From JBBDWR01 sp040902745 (GTDB lineage: Bacteria; Actinomycetota; UBA4738; HRBIN12): a stretch of 39,730 nucleotides of DNA. Where the stretch lies: positions 1 to 39,730 of the forward strand of contig JBBDWR010000007.1 in the NCBI GenBank assembly GCA_040902745.1. Reading direction: 5' to 3'. Shown here piece by piece: positions 9,523 through 17,693 of this stretch. The notes below the pieces were generated by a model. That model did not search any database, was not told where the DNA came from, and worked only from the letters and a program-made list of their open reading frames with translations. Position 1 is the first letter of the stretch; every line of letters starts with the position of its first letter. A program made the position numbers and the translations under genes.

Positions 9523-12500
9523 CTAATCAAAGTCGGCCCCCGCCGGCTCGCGCCGGCTCAGGTCGATACCCAGCTCTTCCGCGGCACGGAAGACGTCCTC
9601 GTCGGTCTCACGCAGCTCGATCTCCTCGCCGGCCGCCGAGCGGACCTCGACGTTGAGGCAGAGGGACTGCATCTCCTTGATCAGGACCTTGAAGGACTCG
9701 GGGATCCCCGGTTCGGGGATGTTCTCTCCCTTGACGATCGCCTCGTAGACCTTGACCCGGCCCAGGACGTCGTCGGACTTGATCGTCAGCAGCTCCTGCA
9801 GCGCGTAGGCCGCGCCGTACGCCTCGAGCGCCCAGACCTCCATCTCGCCGAACCGCTGACCGCCGAACTGGGCCTTACCGCCCAACGGCTGCTGCGTGAT
9901 CATCGAGTACGGACCGGTCGAACGGGCGTGGATCTTGTCGTCGACCAAGTGGAGCAGCTTGAGGATGTAGGCGACGCCGACCGTGACCTGCTCCTCGAAC
10001 GGCTGTCCGGAGCGGCCGTCGAACAACTTGGCCTTGCCGACGTCGTCCACCAGCCGGACACCGTCGCGGTTGGGGTGCGCCGAGCGGATCGCATCGAGGA
10101 TCTCGTCCTCGCGCGCGCCGTCGAACACGGGAGACGCGATGTGCGTGCGCTCCCCGTAGTCCACGCCGTCCTTGGAGAACCCGACGAGTCCGGCCCACGC
10201 GAGATGCGCCTCGAGTACCTGCCCGAGGTTCATCCGCGACGGGACGCCGAGCGGGTTGAGGATGATGTCGACCGGCGTGCCGTCGGCGAGGAAGGGCATG
10301 TCCTCTTCGGGAAGGATCGTCGAGATGACGCCCTTGTTGCCGTGTCGGCCGGCCAGCTTGTCTCCGTCGGAGATCTTGCGCTTCTGCGCGACGTAGACGC
10401 GGACCAGCTGGTTGACACCGGGGGGCAGCTCGTCGCCATCGTCGCGCGCGAACACGCGGACGCCGATCACCTTGCCTTGCTCGCCGTGCGGCACCTTGAG
10501 CGAGGTGTCGCGGACCTCGCGCGCCTTCTCTCCGAAGATCGCGCGGAGCAGCCGCTCCTCGGGGGTCAGCTCGGTCTCACCCTTGGGCGTGACCTTGCCC
10601 ACCAGATAGTCGCCGGGATTGACCTCGGCGCCGATGCGCACGATGCCGCGCTCGTCGAGGTCCTTGAGGATCTCCTCGGAGACGTTGGGGATGTCTCGGG
10701 TGATCTCCTCGGCGCCGAGCTTGGTGTCGCGGGCGTCGACCTCGTGCTCCTCGATGTGGATCGAGGTGAGGACGTCCTCTTTGACCAGGCGCTGGGAGAT
10801 GATGATCGCGTCCTCGTAGTTGTGGCCCTCCCACGGCATGTAGGCGACCACGAGGTTCTTGCCGAGTCCGAGCTCGCCCGCCTCGGTGGACGGACCGTCG
10901 GCGATCACCTGGTCCTTCACGACCTTGTCGCCCGTCTTCACGAGCGGCTTCTGCGTGAGGCACGTGCCCTGGTTGGAACGGCGGAACTTGAGCAGCGTGT
11001 AGGGCTTGAGCGTGCCGCCGCGCTCGCGCACCACGATCTCGTCGGCGGAGGCTTCTTCGACCGTGCCACCCTCCTCGGCGATCACGACGTCGCCGGCGTC
11101 GACGGCCGCGCGGAACTCCACGCCGGTACCGACCAGCGGCGACTCCGCCCGGAGCAGCGGCACAGCCTGGCGCTGCATGTTGGCGCCCATCAGCGCGCGG
11201 TTGGCGTCGTCGTGCTCCAAGAACGGGATCAGGGCCGCGGCCACCGACACGATCTGGCGGGGAGCGACGTCCATGTAGTCGACCTCGTCCGGCGTGACCT
11301 GGTCGACCTCTCCGCCCTTGCGCCGAACCAGCACCGTCGGATTGCCGAAGCTGCCGTCGGGATCGAGCGGCTCGTTGGCCTGGGCGATGACGTGCTTGTC
11401 CTCCTCGTCGGCGGCCAGGTAGTCGATCTTGGTGGTGACCTTGCCGTTGTCGACGCGGCGATACGGCGTCTCGATGAACCCGAACGGGTTGATGCGGCCG
11501 TAAGTGGCCAGCGAACCGATCAGTCCGATGTTGGGACCCTCGGGCGTCTCGATCGGACACATGCGGCCGTAGTGGGAAGGGTGCACGTCGCGGACCTCGA
11601 AGCCGGCGCGCTCACGCGACAAACCGCCCGGCCCGAGGGCCGACAGACGACGCTTGTGCGTGAGCCCCGCCAGAGGGTTTGTCTGGTCCATGAACTGGGA
11701 GAGCTGGGAGGTTCCGAAGAACTCCTTGATGCTGGCCACGACCGGCCGGATGTTGATCAGGGTCTGCGGCGTGATCGCCTCGACGTCCTGGGTGGTCATG
11801 CGCTCGCGCACGACCCGCTCCATGCGCGAGAGTCCGATCCGCAGCTGGTTCTGGATCAGCTCGCCGACCGAGCGCAGCCGCCGGTTGCCGAAGTGGTCGA
11901 TGTCGTCGGGGTCGTAGCCCTCCTCGCCCGCGTGCAGCTTCACGAGGTAGCCGATCGTCTTGAGCATGTCCTCGTAGGTGAGGACCGCCTTGTACTTGGG
12001 ACCGCCGGGCTGGCCCTTCTCGTCCTTCTGCTCCTCGGAGAAGACGCGGTAGCGGGGGTTGTCCCAGGCCTTCTTGTCGGGATTGTTGAGCCCCTGCATC
12101 GTCTTGTAGTGGGCCTTGAGCTGCTTGAGCAGGACGCCCTCGGCGGAACCGAGCTTGCGGTTGACCTTGTGCCGGCCCACCCGGGCCACGTCGTAGCGCT
12201 TGGGGTTGAAGAAGAGGTTCTCGATCAGCGTGCGCGCGCTGTCGGCCGTGGGCGGCTCGCCCGGGCGCAGCTTGCGGTAGATGTCCTCGAGGGCCTCTTC
12301 TTGCGTCTCGACGTGGTCCTTGTCCAGGGTGTTCTGGATCGACTGCGCGTTGTTGAACAGCTTGAGGATCTCGTCGCTGGTCCAACCCAGGGCCTTGAGC
12401 AGCACGGTGACGTTCTGGCGGCGCTTGCGGTCGATGCGCACGCCGACGGTGTCCTTCTTGTCGACATCGAACTCGAGCCAGGCACCCCGCGAGGGGATGA

Positions 12501-12978
12501 TCTTGGCGATGAAGACGTCCTTGTCCGTGGTCTTGTCGAGCTCGCGGGAGAAATAGGCGCCCGGCGAACGGACCAGCTGGGACACGACGACGCGCTCGGT
12601 GCCGTTGATGATGAAGGTTCCCCGCTCGGTCATGATCGGGAAGTCCCCCATGAAGACCTCCTGCTCCTTGATCTCGCCGGTGCCTTTGTTGACGAACTCG
12701 GCCTCGACGAACAGGGGCGCGGAGAAGGTGATGTCCTTGTCGCGGCACTCCTCTTCTGAGTGCTTGGTGTCCTTGAACTGGTGATTGCGGAAGCTCAACT
12801 GGAACTGTTCGGTGAAGTCCTCGACGGGTGAGACCTCTTCGAGGACTTCCTTGAGGCCCTCACTCAGGAGCCAATCGAAGGACTTCCTCTGGATGCCGAC
12901 GAGGTCGGGAAGCGGAAGAACCTCATCGATCTTTGCGAAACTGACGCGGTCACGGACCGGAACCAGCGACTCAGGCAA
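9523..12978 (-). CDS. rpoB: DNA-directed RNA polymerase subunit beta
   Basis: Beta subunit, 1151 residues. The rifampicin-binding cluster SQLSQFMDQTNPLAG then THKRRLSALGPGGL places Asp431, His441 and Ser446 at the positions of E. coli Asp516, His526 and Ser531; all are wild type, so no target resistance is visible. The C-terminal clamp and switch region with KLLHLVDDKIHARSTGPYS and QPLGGKAQFGGQRFGEMEVW is intact. The start is TTG (complement of 12976-12978) with GGGGGGA about 7 nt upstream; no ATG or GTG lies near the conserved N-terminus. First gene of the rpoBC transcript, with its own tandem promoters. Confidence 0.98.
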   Translation of the reverse strand: MPESLVPVRDRVSFAKIDEVLPLPDLVGIQRKSFDWLLSEGLKEVLEEVSPVEDFTEQFQLSFRNHQFKDTKHSEEECRDKDITFSAPLFVEAEFVNKGTGEIKEQEVFMGDFPIMTERGTFIINGTERVVVSQLVRSPGAYFSRELDKTTDKDVFIAKIIPSRGAWLEFDVDKKDTVGVRIDRKRRQNVTVLLKALGWTSDEILKLFNNAQSIQNTLDKDHVETQEEALEDIYRKLRPGEPPTADSARTLIENLFFNPKRYDVARVGRHKVNRKLGSAEGVLLKQLKAHYKTMQGLNNPDKKAWDNPRYRVFSEEQKDEKGQPGGPKYKAVLTYEDMLKTIGYLVKLHAGEEGYDPDDIDHFGNRRLRSVGELIQNQLRIGLSRMERVVRERMTTQDVEAITPQTLINIRPVVASIKEFFGTSQLSQFMDQTNPLAGLTHKRRLSALGPGGLSRERAGFEVRDVHPSHYGRMCPIETPEGPNIGLIGSLATYGRINPFGFIETPYRRVDNGKVTTKIDYLAADEEDKHVIAQANEPLDPDGSFGNPTVLVRRKGGEVDQVTPDEVDYMDVAPRQIVSVAAALIPFLEHDDANRALMGANMQRQAVPLLRAESPLVGTGVEFRAAVDAGDVVIAEEGGTVEEASADEIVVRERGGTLKPYTLLKFRRSNQGTCLTQKPLVKTGDKVVKDQVIADGPSTEAGELGLGKNLVVAYMPWEGHNYEDAIIISQRLVKEDVLTSIHIEEHEVDARDTKLGAEEITRDIPNVSEEILKDLDERGIVRIGAEVNPGDYLVGKVTPKGETELTPEERLLRAIFGEKAREVRDTSLKVPHGEQGKVIGVRVFARDDGDELPPGVNQLVRVYVAQKRKISDGDKLAGRHGNKGVISTILPEEDMPFLADGTPVDIILNPLGVPSRMNLGQVLEAHLAWAGLVGFSKDGVDYGERTHIASPVFDGAREDEILDAIRSAHPNRDGVRLVDDVGKAKLFDGRSGQPFEEQVTVGVAYILKLLHLVDDKIHARSTGPYSMITQQPLGGKAQFGGQRFGEMEVWALEAYGAAYALQELLTIKSDDVLGRVKVYEAIVKGENIPEPGIPESFKVLIKEMQSLCLNVEVRSAAGEEIELRETDEDVFRAAEELGIDLSRREPAGADFD

Positions 12979-13068
12979 GGACTATCCCCCCCAGGGAATG
13001 TCAGGCGTGCGGAGCTCAGACCACGGCCAGATGGAAGCCCACGCAGGGATACGGCACGGCAAACGAGC

Positions 13069-13097
13069 AGTGTACGCACGGAAGCAGGCACAGTCAA
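13069..13097 (-). promoter_or_regulatory. Strong sigma-A-like promoter P2 of rpoBC
   Basis: TTGACT (complement of 13092-13097), a 17-nt spacer, then TACACT (complement of 13069-13074). This is close to the housekeeping consensus with ideal spacing. It predicts a start site near 13062 and a leader of about 84 nt before the rpoB TTG. The -35 lies in an inverted repeat with 8-bp arms GCAGGCAC / GTGCCTGC. Confidence 0.8.
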
Positions 13098-13136
13098 CTG
13101 CCGTGCCTGCAGGCCCCGGGGAGGAGCCGATGCAAG

Positions 13137-13165
13137 AGGGTACGTCTCCCTCGGCCGGGGGTCAA
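13137..13165 (-). promoter_or_regulatory. Sigma-A-like promoter P1 of rpoBC
   Basis: TTGACC (complement of 13160-13165), a 17-nt spacer, then TACCCT (complement of 13137-13142). It lies 68 bp upstream of P2, on the same strand and with the same spacing, so rpoBC appears to have tandem promoters. Predicted start near 13130. Confidence 0.65.
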
Positions 13166-13189
13166 CCCTCCCCCCTTGGGGGCGGGAGC

Positions 13190-13205
13190 GGTCAGCTCGT
13201 TGACG
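13190..13205. promoter_or_regulatory. Fifth MarR-array-type dyad, upstream of rpoBC P1
   Basis: GGTCAGCTCGTTGACG matches the consensus CGTCARYNNRYTGACG, derived from the array beside the MarR gene, at every defined position except the first. Its centre is about 67 bp upstream of the predicted P1 start site. Whether the MarR protein binds here is inference from sequence identity alone. Confidence 0.45.
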
Positions 13206-13230
13206 ACAGATGTTGCGTGGAGGGGGCGGC

Positions 13231-13770
13231 CTAGCGGAACGGGGGCGGGTCGGCCAGGGCGTCGGCCAGAGGGGGGTTCGACCGGTCGCGCTCGGACAGG
13301 ACCGGATCGACGAACGGCCAGTCGATACCGAGGTCCGGGTCGTCCCAGGCGATCCCGTGTTCGTCCTCGCCCGTGAAGTAGCGGTCGACGAGATAGCTCA
13401 GGGTGCACCCGGTTGCCGAGTAGAACCCGTGGGCGATGCCGGGAGGGATATAGAGGCCGGCGGGCTGGTCCTCGGCCAGGCCCAACGTGACCGACGAGCG
13501 CTGGGTGGGAGATCCTTCGCGCAGGTCGTACAGGGCGACGGTCACCGAACCGGCCACCACGACCCAGAAGTCCGCCTGATCGCGATGGAAGTGCAGGCCC
13601 CGGAAGACCCGCGGGGCCGAGCGCGACAGGTTGCCCTGCACCATCACATCGGCGCGGGGCATCCAATCCTGGCGGAACGTCTCGGTGAACGACCCGCGCA
13701 GGTCGTCGAAGCGAGGAGGGCGCACGAGCACCGCCCCGGCAAGGCCAACGTCCTCTCGCTCGATCTGCAT
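13231..13770 (-). CDS. RmlC-type dTDP-4-dehydrorhamnose 3,5-epimerase family protein
   Basis: 179 residues, the usual length for this cupin epimerase. Motifs: DLRGSFTETF near 23-32, QGNLS, FRGLHFHRDQ with the catalytic-region His, YIPPGIAHGF, and YLVDRYFTGEDEHGIAWDDP then IDWP near 130-155. True RmlC converts dTDP-4-keto-6-deoxyglucose to the rhamnose intermediate; paralogues act on other 4-keto sugars. No rmlA, rmlB or rmlD is in the window, so the exact sugar is open. A -10-like TAGGCT lies 9 nt before the ATG with no Shine-Dalgarno, suggesting a leaderless mRNA. It is the first polysaccharide gene after rpoB. Confidence 0.88.
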   Translation of the reverse strand: MQIEREDVGLAGAVLVRPPRFDDLRGSFTETFRQDWMPRADVMVQGNLSRSAPRVFRGLHFHRDQADFWVVVAGSVTVALYDLREGSPTQRSSVTLGLAEDQPAGLYIPPGIAHGFYSATGCTLSYLVDRYFTGEDEHGIAWDDPDLGIDWPFVDPVLSERDRSNPPLADALADPPPFR

Positions 13771-13779
13771 GCGCCGCCG

Positions 13780-13785
13780 AGCCTA
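13780..13785 (-). promoter_or_regulatory. Predicted -10 box for leaderless RmlC-like transcript
   Basis: On minus, TAGGCT is followed by 9 nt and the ATG at 13770, with no Shine-Dalgarno between. Same geometry as the -10 boxes at 3425, 14466 and 25636. Confidence 0.5.
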
Positions 13786-13799
13786 CTCGGCCGGGCGCC

Positions 13800-13819
13800 G
13801 GGCGCCCCGAAGGGCGCCC
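13800..13819 (-). terminator. UUCG-capped hairpin after the secreted-protein gene
   Basis: A perfect 8-bp stem GGGCGCCC / GGGCGCCC closes a UUCG loop on the minus transcript, 30 nt after the stop of the secreted protein and just upstream of the RmlC-like -10 box. No U-tract. Probable terminator or mRNA 3'-end element for the secreted-protein gene. Confidence 0.5.
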
Positions 13820-13849
13820 GTCTGCAGGATCGTCTGGACCTTGCGTCGG

Positions 13850-14263
13850 CTAGCGACGTGTGGTGCGAACGCGAACCGACTTGGAGCTGGAAGCGCGGCA
13901 CGTCTTGATGTTGGGGTGGGTACCCCGCGAGACGCCGTTGAAACGGACGCGATAGCGGCCCGACCGCTTGACCTTCTCGCGGATCCTGTACTGCCCGCGC
14001 GACGTCGTCTTGTCGCCTCCGACCACGCGGTTCTTGCGCATCAGCACGACGCGCTGGCGAGACTCGCAGAACCTGCGGGAGGACTTGAGCGAGCCGGTGA
14101 ACTTGACCCGCGTGCCCCTCTTGACCTTGCCGTTGGGCCGCTTGCTGATCGACAGGCGTGTGCCGGCGTTGAAGTTGGCGAAAGCGGCTTCGGTGCCCCC
14201 CAGTACCAGCGTGCCGACGATCACGACGGCGGCTGCTTTGGCGCGGATCGAGCGTCCGATCAT
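13850..14263 (-). CDS. Small secreted basic protein, Ig-like beta-sandwich type
   Basis: 137 residues. Residues 1 to about 29 are a signal peptide (MIGRSIRAK, hydrophobic AAAVVIVGTLVLGG, then AAFA). The mature part is very basic and has the pattern of the short Ig-like or adhesin-type domains common in actinobacterial secreted proteins: RVKFTGSLKS, a Cys-containing RRFCESRQRVVLMRK strand pair, then GQYRIREKVKRSGRYRVRF and a second Cys (KTCRAS), which could form a disulfide. I do not recognise a specific family. ATG at 14261-14263 has a G-rich Shine-Dalgarno about 10 nt upstream. It may bind the acidic polymer made by its neighbours, but that is only inferred from charge. Confidence 0.8.
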   Translation of the reverse strand: MIGRSIRAKAAAVVIVGTLVLGGTEAAFANFNAGTRLSISKRPNGKVKRGTRVKFTGSLKSSRRFCESRQRVVLMRKNRVVGGDKTTSRGQYRIREKVKRSGRYRVRFNGVSRGTHPNIKTCRASSSKSVRVRTTRR

Positions 14264-14337
14264 GATTCGAGAACCCCCCAGACCCCCGGTTCGGGGATCA
14301 CATCGACGTAGCTGGTATATCGGGACGGACTCCGCAT

Positions 14338-14366
14338 ACCCTAAGGGCGCAACGGGACCGTAGCAA
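14338..14366 (-). promoter_or_regulatory. Predicted promoter of the secreted basic protein
   Basis: TTGCTA (complement of 14361-14366), a 17-nt spacer, then TAGGGT (complement of 14338-14343), which gives a leader of about 67 nt. Confidence 0.5.
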
Positions 14367-14378
14367 CGGCCCGCTGGA

Positions 14379-14405
14379 ACCATCTGATGGTCCCCCACCT
14401 GGGGG
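14379..14405. repeat. Two adjacent small inverted repeats in a divergent intergenic region
   Basis: ACCATctgATGGT at 14379-14391 is followed at once by CCCCCacctGGGGG at 14392-14405. Both are perfect in their arms. They lie between the divergent secreted-protein and DUF4012 promoters, so an operator or bidirectional RNA hairpin is possible; no U-tract follows on either strand. Confidence 0.5.
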
Positions 14406-14465
14406 AATCGTGTCTGTTGCTGCGCGGATCGCGGGTCGGCGCGTGCGTGGGCCCCGACCCCGGGG

Positions 14466-14471
14466 TAGCGT
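14466..14471 (+). promoter_or_regulatory. Predicted -10 box for leaderless DUF4012 transcript
   Basis: GGGG-TAGCGT is followed by 8 nt and the ATG at 14480. There is no Shine-Dalgarno. The same TAGCGT hexamer with 7-nt spacing precedes the phosphatase gene at 3906. Confidence 0.5.
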
Positions 14472-14479
14472 GCGAACAC

Positions 14480-16276
14480 ATGTCCGAACCGCAGACCTGG
14501 CCGCCTCGTCCCCGGATCGGACGCTGGATCCTCCTGGGTGTGGGCATCCTCGGGCTGCTGGGGTTCTTGGACGCCTCGTACGCGGGCTTCACCCTGTACC
14601 GGGAACTGGACGCCGCGCGCAATGCCTTGGAGACCGGTGCCACGCAGCTGCAGGCGGGCGACGTCACCGGTGCACAGGCTTCGTTCGCCTCCGCCCAGAC
14701 CGCAGCCCGGCGCGCGGTCGGGGCGGCCGACCACCCCGTGCCGCGGATCGCCGGCGTGCTCCCCTTCATCAACGACGACCTGGACGCCGTCCGGACGTTG
14801 GGGCGGGCCGCGGACCTCTCGGCCCAGGCCGGTGAGAGCCTCGCGGTCGCGGCCGACGAGATCGGGTGGAACGGCCGCACGTTGCCCGGTTTCGAGCGCG
14901 GCGGCAGCTTCGATCTCGACGTGCTGCAGACGGCCGCGCCCACGCTCGGCCGCGCCGCAGCCGCGCTGTCGGAAGCCGATCGGATCGTCGCTCCCCTCTC
15001 GAGCGAGGGTCTGCTCTCACCCGTCGGCAACGCGCTCGAGGCGGCGCAGGCAACCGTGGGCGATCGCGCGCGGCTCGCCGAGCGCGCGCACCTGCTCACG
15101 GAGTTGCTGCCGCCGTTCCTAGGAGCCGAAGAGGAACGCACCTATGCGCTCGTCATGATGAACCTGTCGGACCCGCGAGGATCGGGCGGGTATCCGGGCT
15201 CCTACGGACTGCTGCACGTAGACCGCGGCTTGATCGAGTTGCAGGAGCTGGCCCCGACCTCGAGCCTGGGAACGGTTCCGCCCGTCGAGGCCCCGGAGGA
15301 CGTGACCGCTCGCTATGCGCGCTACGGCGGACTGACCGACTTCATCTCGACGACCTACTCACCCGACTGGCCCACCGCGGCGCAGATGTGGATGCAGATG
15401 TGGACCGAGAGCGGACGCGCGCCGCTGGACGGGGTGATCGGGGCGGACTCCGTGTGGCTGCAGCACCTGCTCGAGGCGATGGGCCCGGTCTCGACGCCAG
15501 CATGGCCGGAGGAGATCACCGCGAAGAACGTGAACCGGATCCTCAACGCGGAAACGTTCCGCACGACCGACCAGGCCGAGTCCGACGCGTGGCAGGCGGG
15601 CATCGGCACCGCCCTGTGGCAGGCGATGCTGGAGCGCCCGATCGCTCCCGTGGAGTTCGGCGGCGCGCTGAGCGCGGCAACCAGCGAGCGGCACCTGCAG
15701 GTCTACGTCGAGGATCCCGATGAGCAGCAGTGGCTACGCGACCTCGGCGCGTCCGGTGCCGTGGAGCTTCCCCCCGAGGGAGGTCAGATCCCGATCATGG
15801 TCACGTGGGAAGGACAGGTCGCGAGCCGCACCGGCTATTGGGCCGAGACCGCGGTCGACGTCACCACCGAGCAGACGGAAGCCGGCACGACTCGCGTCAC
15901 GATCACGACGAAGCTTGAGAACACCGCGCCCAGCGGGGAGCCGGAAAGCATCCTGTACGGCTTCGAGGGTGACGGCTACCCGCTCGGTGCGTACTCCGCG
16001 GCGGTCAACGTGTACCTGCCGATCGGTGCACGCAACATCACGACCGAAGGCGGCGCGCTGATCGGCGACGTTGGAGAGGAGTTCGGCCACCCGGTAGCGA
16101 CGAACGTCCTCTACGCCCCGGCGGGGAAGTCCGATTCGGGCCGCGTGACGTTCGAGATCGATACCGCTTCGGGCTTCGTCGCCCTGCCACAACCGAGTCT
16201 GACTCCCTCGTCCTTGACCATCGATGATGAGACCGTTGATCGATTCGTCGTGCCGTTCGAACGTAGAAGCGGTTAG
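14480..16276 (+). CDS. DUF4012 membrane-anchored protein
   Basis: 598 residues. One N-terminal membrane segment (about 15-38, WILLGVGILGLLGFLDASYAG within it) anchors a large extracytoplasmic part. A helical stretch of Ala-rich repeats spans about 45-210, then the DUF4012 core with the signature NLSDPRGSGGYPGSYG, and a long beta-rich C-terminus. DUF4012 proteins are widespread in Actinomycetota, often beside exopolysaccharide genes, but their biochemical role is unknown. The frame is open from 14387, but the ATG at 14480 directly follows a -10 box and the upstream residues look non-coding. Its 3' end is 3 bp from the convergent UDP-glucose dehydrogenase gene. Confidence 0.88.
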   Translation: MSEPQTWPPRPRIGRWILLGVGILGLLGFLDASYAGFTLYRELDAARNALETGATQLQAGDVTGAQASFASAQTAARRAVGAADHPVPRIAGVLPFINDDLDAVRTLGRAADLSAQAGESLAVAADEIGWNGRTLPGFERGGSFDLDVLQTAAPTLGRAAAALSEADRIVAPLSSEGLLSPVGNALEAAQATVGDRARLAERAHLLTELLPPFLGAEEERTYALVMMNLSDPRGSGGYPGSYGLLHVDRGLIELQELAPTSSLGTVPPVEAPEDVTARYARYGGLTDFISTTYSPDWPTAAQMWMQMWTESGRAPLDGVIGADSVWLQHLLEAMGPVSTPAWPEEITAKNVNRILNAETFRTTDQAESDAWQAGIGTALWQAMLERPIAPVEFGGALSAATSERHLQVYVEDPDEQQWLRDLGASGAVELPPEGGQIPIMVTWEGQVASRTGYWAETAVDVTTEQTEAGTTRVTITTKLENTAPSGEPESILYGFEGDGYPLGAYSAAVNVYLPIGARNITTEGGALIGDVGEEFGHPVATNVLYAPAGKSDSGRVTFEIDTASGFVALPQPSLTPSSLTIDDETVDRFVVPFERRSG

Positions 16277-16279
16277 CGG

Positions 16280-17593
16280 CTAGGTCTCGATCGACGGGCG
16301 CCCGATCGAGAAGTAGCTGATCCCTGCGGTCCGCATCTCATCGGGATCGAACACGTTGCGACCATCGACAACGATCGGATATGCCATCTCCACCCGGAGT
16401 CGGTTGAGGTCTAGGCCCCGATACTCGTCCCAATCCGTACAGATCACGACGCAGTTGGCGCCACTTGCGGCAGCGTAGGGGTCATCCACCGTTTCGAGAT
16501 CGGGCATCTCCGCTCGCGCGCGATCGGACGCCATCGGGTCGTGGGCCACGACGGAGGCCTTCTCCGCGATGAGTCTGCGAGCGAGCTCGAGCGCCGGCGA
16601 CGCGCGCACGTCGTCGGTCTCCGACTTGAAGGCAAGTCCAAGGAGGCCGATGCGCTTGCCTTCGAGGTTCCACATCGCCTCCCGCACCTTGTCGGTCACA
16701 TGTGCGACCGCTTCCTCGTTGACGCGACTCGTGACCTCGAGAATCGAAAACGTGTAACCGTGGCGCTCCGAGAAGCGCTCGAGGCTGACGACGTCCTTTG
16801 GCAGGCAGTATCCGCCGTAGCCCAACCCCGCGCCCAAGAATGCTCGGCCGATCCGGGGGTCTGATCCCATGACATCGGCAACGTGTTCGACATCGGCGCC
16901 GGAGAGCTCCGCAACCCGAGCAAGGGCGTTCGCGAAAGAGATCTTCGTTGCAAGGAAGGCGTTCGAAGCCAACTTTGCGAGTTCCGCGCTGCGGACATCG
17001 GTAACGATAATCGGCGATCCACCCTGCACGATCGGCGCGTAAAGCTCCTCCATGATCTCGCGACCGTGTTCGTCGTCGGCACCGATGACGACCCTCGTGG
17101 GTCGAAGCGTGTCGTCGATGGCATGACCCTCTCGCAGAAACTCCGGGTTGGACACGACGGAGAATCGCAACTCAGGGCGCTCCCGCTCGATCGTCGTGCG
17201 AAGGCGGTCGGCCGTTCCTGGCGGGACTGTGGACTTCTCCGCGACAACGACTCCGTCAGACGCTTCAGACGCCACCTCACGAGCAACTTCCTCGACAGCA
17301 CTCAGGCTCGTGTCGCTTATCCCATCCGAAGGCCGTCCCACGCAGATGAACACAATCGCGGCACCCGCAACGGACTCCCGAGAGCTGACCGAGAAGCTCA
17401 CACGGCGCTGCTCGATCTGGGTTCGCATGAGTGCACTGAGACCGGCTTCGAAGAAGGGCGGCGTGCCGGTGCGCATCGACTCGACTTTCGTCTCGTCGGC
17501 ATCGCTCACAACGACCTCGTGACCCAGGCTCGCCATGGCAACGCCGGTAACCAAGCCGACGTGTCCTGCGCCGATGACCCCGATCCTCAACAC
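16280..17593 (-). CDS. ugd: UDP-glucose 6-dehydrogenase
   Basis: 437 residues, NAD-dependent four-electron oxidation of UDP-glucose to UDP-glucuronate in the cytoplasm. Rossmann motif GAGHVG at 8-13; EKSTVPPGT and SNPEFLREG blocks; central helix SAELAKLASNAFLATKISF; catalytic Cys263 in GGYCLPKD; C-terminal FKSETDDVR and GRNVFDP. GTG at 17593 is used here; the adjacent TTG at 17590 sits at a better distance from GGGAG and may be the real start. UDP-glucuronate would feed the acidic sugar of the polymer and possibly the AsnB-like amidotransferase. Its base composition is lower in GC than DUF4012 before it. Confidence 0.95.
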   Translation of the reverse strand: MLRIGVIGAGHVGLVTGVAMASLGHEVVVSDADETKVESMRTGTPPFFEAGLSALMRTQIEQRRVSFSVSSRESVAGAAIVFICVGRPSDGISDTSLSAVEEVAREVASEASDGVVVAEKSTVPPGTADRLRTTIERERPELRFSVVSNPEFLREGHAIDDTLRPTRVVIGADDEHGREIMEELYAPIVQGGSPIIVTDVRSAELAKLASNAFLATKISFANALARVAELSGADVEHVADVMGSDPRIGRAFLGAGLGYGGYCLPKDVVSLERFSERHGYTFSILEVTSRVNEEAVAHVTDKVREAMWNLEGKRIGLLGLAFKSETDDVRASPALELARRLIAEKASVVAHDPMASDRARAEMPDLETVDDPYAAASGANCVVICTDWDEYRGLDLNRLRVEMAYPIVVDGRNVFDPDEMRTAGISYFSIGRPSIET

Positions 17594-17693
17594 GATCTCC
17601 CGACTACGTCCGACCGCCTCGTGCGTTCACTCTCGCACGTGCGACGAGCGAACCGAAACGATGTGCCTGTGGCATTCACTCAGCGTGACGCCA

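Noticed and set aside
13164..13188. Terminator after the RmlC-like gene (C-run/G-run pairing)
   Set aside because: Only short, slipped pairing of homopolymer runs with a tiny loop; the same bases hold the -35 of rpoBC P1.
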